From assembly GCA_965221145.1 (NCBI GenBank), contig OZ244877.1, forward strand, positions 930,001 to 994,000: a stretch of 64,000 bases of DNA, read 5' to 3'. Source of the DNA: Bin5 sp965221145. GTDB lineage: Bacteria; Chloroflexota; Anaerolineae; Caldilineales; Caldilineaceae. The notes below the pieces were generated by a model. It ran no database searches. It had not been told where the DNA came from and saw nothing but the letters and a program-made list of their open reading frames with translations. Made by a program: the position numbers and the translations under genes. Shown piece after piece: positions 60,706-64,000 of this stretch. The stretch's first letter is position 1. Every line of letters begins with the position of its first letter.

Positions 60706-61623
60706 ATGGGCCGTGGAGAAGGATTGCAAGAGATAGCCGCTGCCCTCGATTCCGACGAAGGGGGAGCAGCCGCGCAGCGTCGTCGGGCCTGGCGTCGTTT
60801 CAGCCGTCACAAGCTGGCCCTGGGGAGCGCGATTCTGATGATCGTATTGGTAATCGTTACCTTCCCTCTGGCGCCCGTCGTGGCCCCGATCCATCCTCAC
60901 AGGATCGAGATCAAGGAGATCGGGCTGGCCCCCGCCGAAGCCGGCCATCTGTTAGGCACTGACCTAACCGGGCGCGACGTGTGGAGCCGCGTGATCTACG
61001 GCGGCCGCGTCTCGATGTCGGTGGGTATCGTCGCCGTCTCCCTCTATATCACAATCGGCACGATTCTGGGCAGCATATCGGGATACTACGGCGGGCGCGT
61101 TGATGCCTTGCTCATGCGGACAACCGACACGGTCATGGCCTTCCCCACGCTCATCATCCTGATCACGATCGTCTCCTTTATCGGGCCGGGCATCTTCAAC
61201 TCGATGTTGGCGATCGGCCTGATCGGCTGGACGGGGGTCGCCCGTCTGGTGCGTAGCCTGATCCTTTCGATCCGCGAGACGGATTACATTATGGCCGCGC
61301 AAGCTGTGGGTGTCGAGAAGAAATGGATCATCGTGCGCCACATCCTACCCAATATCGTGGCGCCGATCACCGTCGCCGCCAGCTTCGGCATCGCCGGCGC
61401 CATCCTGACCGAGGCCGGCCTGAGCTTTCTCGGCCTGGGCGTACAGGTGCCGACGCCCAGTTGGGGCAACATGCTCAATGAGGCCCGCAATATCCATATC
61501 ATCGAGAACATGCCCTGGTTCTGGGTCCCGCCCGGCCTGATGATCACCGTCTGCGTCTTGTCCATCAACTTTATCGGCGACGGTCTGCGCGACGCGCTCG
61601 ACCCGCGCATGAGCCTGGATTGA
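60706..61623 (+). CDS. Dipeptide-type ABC permease (DppC-like)
   Basis: 305-residue permease. Hydrophilic N-terminal extension then KLALGSAILMIVLVIVTFPL, the hallmark LLGTDLTGRDVWSRVIYGGR and coupling loop YIMAAQAVGVEKKWIIVRHI. Start uncertain: ATG at 60706 is used; a TTG at 60658 with GAGGAG upstream would add 16 residues. The 170 bases upstream hold no other convincing gene. Confidence 0.85.
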   Translation: MGRGEGLQEIAAALDSDEGGAAAQRRRAWRRFSRHKLALGSAILMIVLVIVTFPLAPVVAPIHPHRIEIKEIGLAPAEAGHLLGTDLTGRDVWSRVIYGGRVSMSVGIVAVSLYITIGTILGSISGYYGGRVDALLMRTTDTVMAFPTLIILITIVSFIGPGIFNSMLAIGLIGWTGVARLVRSLILSIRETDYIMAAQAVGVEKKWIIVRHILPNIVAPITVAASFGIAGAILTEAGLSFLGLGVQVPTPSWGNMLNEARNIHIIENMPWFWVPPGLMITVCVLSINFIGDGLRDALDPRMSLD

Positions 61624-61658
61624 GTCTGCCAGGCGCTCTGAGCGCAATGGAGGAAACA

Positions 61659-62435
61659 ATGATTCTGACGTCGGAGCAAAAGGCGGCCTTCTGGCGGGAC
61701 GGCTTCTTGCCCTACCCCAAGCTGATCGACGCTGAGGAACTGGCGCAACTGCAACAGTTGACAGAGGATATTGCCTATGGCCGCGTCGAGGTGTCGGCTG
61801 ACATAAGGGGGATCCCCGTGCTGGAAACGGAGCCGACGGTGGCGCGCGGAGAAGTGCAGGCCGCCAATGCGCTGGATGAACTGCGCAAAATCAACTTCCC
61901 GGCCTCGATCCACGAGAGCTTTCTCGCCATCGCCAAGAAGCCAAAGATCATCGATCTGATCGCTGAACTGTTTGACGCCCCGGACATTAAGCTGCTTGGC
62001 GATCAGATCTTCATGAAGCCGCCCGGTCATGGCTCTGTTAAGGAGTATCACCAGGATTCGGCGTCATGGCCTTTCCTCATCCCCCAAAACCAGATCACAT
62101 GCTGGATCGCGCTCGATGAAGCCACGCTCGAAAACGGCTGCATGCGTTGCATCCCCGGCAGCCAGACCTACGGCCTGCTCCAAGTGAAGCATCTGCCGCA
62201 GCTGTTGACCGATGAGATGAGAGCGCGGGAGGCGCCGGTTCCCTTGCCTGCCGGCGGCTGCCTCCTTTTCCACAGCCTGAACCTGCACTATTCCAGTCCG
62301 AATACCTCGGCTAAGCGGCGACGCGCCTGGGCCTTGCACTACATGATGGCCAAGTCGAAGGACCTGAGCACCGCCGAAGAGGTCCATGTTGACTACATTT
62401 CAGTACGGGGCAGGTCCTATGCAGGTTGCGTCTGA
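61659..62435 (+). CDS. Phytanoyl-CoA dioxygenase (PhyH) family protein
   Basis: 258-residue Fe(II)/2-oxoglutarate oxygenase. Starts MILTSEQKAAFWRDGFLPYP; H-x-D in KEYHQDSASWP (about 138-145); distal His in FHSLNLHYSSPNTSAKRRRAW split at the HYS with the 2-oxoglutarate-binding Arg following. ATG at 61659 after GGAGGAAACA; frame open to 61620. It follows the permease by 35 bases and overlaps the next gene by 17 bases, so the transporter and oxygenase are likely one unit. Substrate not known. Confidence 0.88.
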   Translation: MILTSEQKAAFWRDGFLPYPKLIDAEELAQLQQLTEDIAYGRVEVSADIRGIPVLETEPTVARGEVQAANALDELRKINFPASIHESFLAIAKKPKIIDLIAELFDAPDIKLLGDQIFMKPPGHGSVKEYHQDSASWPFLIPQNQITCWIALDEATLENGCMRCIPGSQTYGLLQVKHLPQLLTDEMRAREAPVPLPAGGCLLFHSLNLHYSSPNTSAKRRRAWALHYMMAKSKDLSTAEEVHVDYISVRGRSYAGCV

Positions 62436-63033
62436 GTATGAAGTGGCTGCCCCTTGGGGGAGCGGGGGGAATGGACAGAACAGGCCGGAGTTTTCGCCTC
62501 TCCTGTCGCGCGTAGCCTATACGCTTCTGCTGGCTCTGGGTCTCATCGCGCTGATCGCCAGTTGGCGGGCCGTCTCCAACTATGTCAGTTCGCTCACCAG
62601 TGTAAGCGCACTCGAACTGGAGATCACCGATGTGCGCCGGGCTGATGATGACAACGCCCAACTCATCCTGCAGTTCAGGCTGCACAACCGCTCGTCGCTT
62701 CCTATCCGCCTGAACAGCTATTTTTTCGAGTTGTTTCTTAATGGAGAGCGCTTCGGCGGCAGCAATAGCGCCTATCACGGCGACGGTTCCGACGTGGACC
62801 AGTCTCTCTACGCCCGCGCCTCCACCATCGAACAGACTCTTGCCCCGTATGGGCGGCTGGATATGGAGTTCCCACTGTACGTATTTGAGTTGGATCAGGT
62901 TATGGCCGCGCTTCAGGAGCTTTCCGAGCCGCCCACCTGGTCCGTTGAGGCTGGATTACGAATGATTTATCCCCACGGTCGCGACGAGCGTCTGCTGCGG
63001 CTGCGGGCTTCCCTGCAAGAGTCGGTACGATGA
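62419..63033 (+). CDS. Membrane-anchored LEA14-like protein
   Basis: 204-residue protein. One membrane segment at about residues 30-50 (YTLLLALGLIALIASWRAV), then an extracytoplasmic domain with LELEITDVRRADDDNAQLIL and FRLHNRSSLPIRLNSYFFEL, the pattern of LEA type-2/WHy domains. ATG at 62419 with GGGCAGG upstream. It is coupled to the following membrane protein. Role unknown; such domains occur in stress and cell-envelope proteins. Confidence 0.65.
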   Translation: MQVASEYEVAAPWGSGGNGQNRPEFSPLLSRVAYTLLLALGLIALIASWRAVSNYVSSLTSVSALELEITDVRRADDDNAQLILQFRLHNRSSLPIRLNSYFFELFLNGERFGGSNSAYHGDGSDVDQSLYARASTIEQTLAPYGRLDMEFPLYVFELDQVMAALQELSEPPTWSVEAGLRMIYPHGRDERLLRLRASLQESVR

Positions 63034-63446
63034 GTTCATGGCTTCGCCAGAGTATGGCGGTCATCGCGGTCGCCGCCGTTCTGGCCTACATGGGGCTGAT
63101 CTCCCTTTCCCATGTGGGCGGCTATGTCGCCTGGCCGGTCGATATGCTGGCGCTCAGCGTTGCCGCCGCTCTGTGCGGGGCGCTCCTTGCGCTGGCCGAG
63201 GGCAAATCAATCCTCCTGTTGGTGATCGCCTCCGCTGTGAGCGTTCTCCTGTTTGGCGGCTTCTGGATGTATACGTCTTGGGCGCTGCTGGGCAATCAGT
63301 TCCCGTTTGTCGAACTCATTCTTTCCGATTTCGTCTTTCTCTATATTCTCAAGCGCAGCTTCTTTCTGGCGGCGCCCGGCTTCGTGTTTGGCGTGTTTGG
63401 CGTAATCATCGTAGAGTTAGTCCTGCCATCGATCCTGCGCCGTTGA
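63030..63446 (+). CDS. Small four-helix membrane protein
   Basis: 138-residue protein with four hydrophobic segments (AVIAVAAVLAYMGLI, LALSVAAALCGALLALAEG, LLVIASAVSVLLFGGFWMY, FVFGVFGVIIVELVLP). The ATG at 63030 overlaps the previous TGA. No family recognised. Confidence 0.65.
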   Translation: MSSWLRQSMAVIAVAAVLAYMGLISLSHVGGYVAWPVDMLALSVAAALCGALLALAEGKSILLLVIASAVSVLLFGGFWMYTSWALLGNQFPFVELILSDFVFLYILKRSFFLAAPGFVFGVFGVIIVELVLPSILRR

Positions 63447-63498
63447 AGCGGAAGAGACGTGCGCTACCTGAATCAAGTGAACTCTGAGGAGAATGACC

Positions 63499-64000
63499 AT
63501 GGCTCTGACAGCGGAACAGAAACAGTTTTTTGACGAAAACGGCTATCTTCCCTACGGACGCGTACTGTCGGACGAGGAGATTCAGGCCCTCCGTCAGCGC
63601 AGCGAGGATATCGCGGCCGGGAGAATGAGCCACGTGCCGGCCCACAACATTCAATTCGAACAGGTATTCCGCGACGGCGAAGGGCATTATGCGCCCCCGC
63701 GCGAAGGGGGCGCGGCGACAACTGAGCCGCGCATCGACATGATCCGTAAGATGACCTATCTCTGCTACCACGATGACCTCTTTCAGGCCGTGGCAAAGAA
63801 GGCGGAGATCGTGGATGTGATCGAGGTTCTCCTCGGCCCCAATATCAAGTTCTACGCCGATCAGTTGATGATGAAGCCCCGCTTCAACGGCACCGTGACC
63901 GACTGGCATCAGGACTCGGTGGCCTGGCCGATGTTTGCCCCCCAGAACCATGTGAGTTGCTGGGTGGCTCTGGACGACGCCACCATCGAAAACGGCTGCA
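63499..64000 (+). CDS. Phytanoyl-CoA dioxygenase (PhyH) family protein, cut by window end
   Basis: N-terminal 167 residues of a third PhyH protein. Starts MALTAEQKQFFDENGYLPYG; contains HNIQFEQVFRDGEGHYAPPR and the H-x-D in DWHQDSVAWPMF (about 138-149). The gene runs off the end before its distal His. The ATG at 63499 follows GAGGAG. It resembles the PhyH at 61659 in the region KFYADQLMMKP / KLLGDQIFMKP. Confidence 0.87.
   Translation, partial: MALTAEQKQFFDENGYLPYGRVLSDEEIQALRQRSEDIAAGRMSHVPAHNIQFEQVFRDGEGHYAPPREGGAATTEPRIDMIRKMTYLCYHDDLFQAVAKKAEIVDVIEVLLGPNIKFYADQLMMKPRFNGTVTDWHQDSVAWPMFAPQNHVSCWVALDDATIENGC

Noticed and set aside
60527..60736. 69-codon frame between the two permease genes
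   Set aside because: It overlaps the permease stop and the start of the next permease, has no ribosome site and no recognisable feature.
1..64000. CRISPR array, tRNA, rRNA or prophage structural genes
   Set aside because: None seen: no regularly spaced direct repeats, no tRNA-like cloverleaf noticed, no phage structural proteins apart from the DUF5131 name.

Overview
The window looks like a chromosomal piece of a GC-rich, free-living Chloroflexota bacterium, closest in style to Caldilinea or Anaerolineae relatives. This is inference from gene content, not a computed placement. The pointers are abundant Uma2-family genes, lipoprotein solute-binding proteins with acidic linkers after the lipobox, several phytanoyl-CoA-type dioxygenases (PhyH), unlinked sugar-isomerase TIM barrels, and decayed seven-base tandem repeats between genes. 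No rRNA, tRNA, CRISPR array or replication origin was recognised.

Layout. (1) 1-5000: an accessory, defence-like island. It holds a DUF5131/TcmP pair, then an AAA ATPase overlapping a DUF4276 gene that a 1061-bp IS element has cut in two; removing the IS and one 5-bp target duplication restores an open 190-codon frame. (2) 5000-9700, minus strand: kelch lipoprotein, amidase, and a fused rhamnulose-phosphate aldolase/dehydrogenase. (3) 9700-13400: a low-density, lower-GC scrapyard with an 18-C run, two copies of an 82-bp MITE, a second 237-bp MITE, small genes, and a broken DNA methyltransferase joined in frame to the tail of a sugar-ABC ATPase. (4) 13400-20700: sugar-acid and sugar use (TIM-barrel isomerase, CE15-type esterase, ribose-type ABC importer, PhyH, Mn superoxide dismutase). 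(5) 20800-26700: a complete dipeptide-type ABC importer. (6) 26800-36300: polyol dehydrogenase, tandem Uma2 genes, a HUMPS-family decarboxylase, a beta-class DNA methyltransferase, a LarA homologue, PdxA-type dehydrogenase, DegT aminotransferase and a DUF1537 four-carbon acid-sugar kinase. PdxA2 plus DUF1537 is the known D-threonate/L-threonate type pathway. (7) 36500-41000: a small protein, a circularly permuted ATP-grasp protein and two GCS2-type carboxylate-amine ligases, a candidate amide-ligase biosynthetic system. One ligase paralogue has lost motif residues. (8) 41000-46400: Uma2 genes, a PurM-like protein, two Yip1-like membrane proteins and a Cys-rich protein. (9) 46600-55100: phosphohexomutase, TIM barrel, alcohol dehydrogenase, MFS exporter, second TIM barrel, ComM-like ATPase. 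(10) 55200-64000: tandem solute-binding paralogues, each with its own promoter and a conserved leader of about 300 nt, then dipeptide-type permeases, two PhyH genes and two membrane-associated proteins; the window ends inside the last PhyH gene.

The genes together suggest a heterotroph that imports plant-derived sugars, sugar acids and glycosides by ABC systems and processes them with dehydrogenases, isomerases, kinases and aldolases. The most unusual content is (a) the ATP-grasp/GCS2 cluster, (b) a hairpin family with compensatory changes at 36.5, 41.6 and 44.4 kb, (c) repeat-like DNA inserted in frame inside coding sequences, and (d) the conserved leaders before the paired binding proteins.
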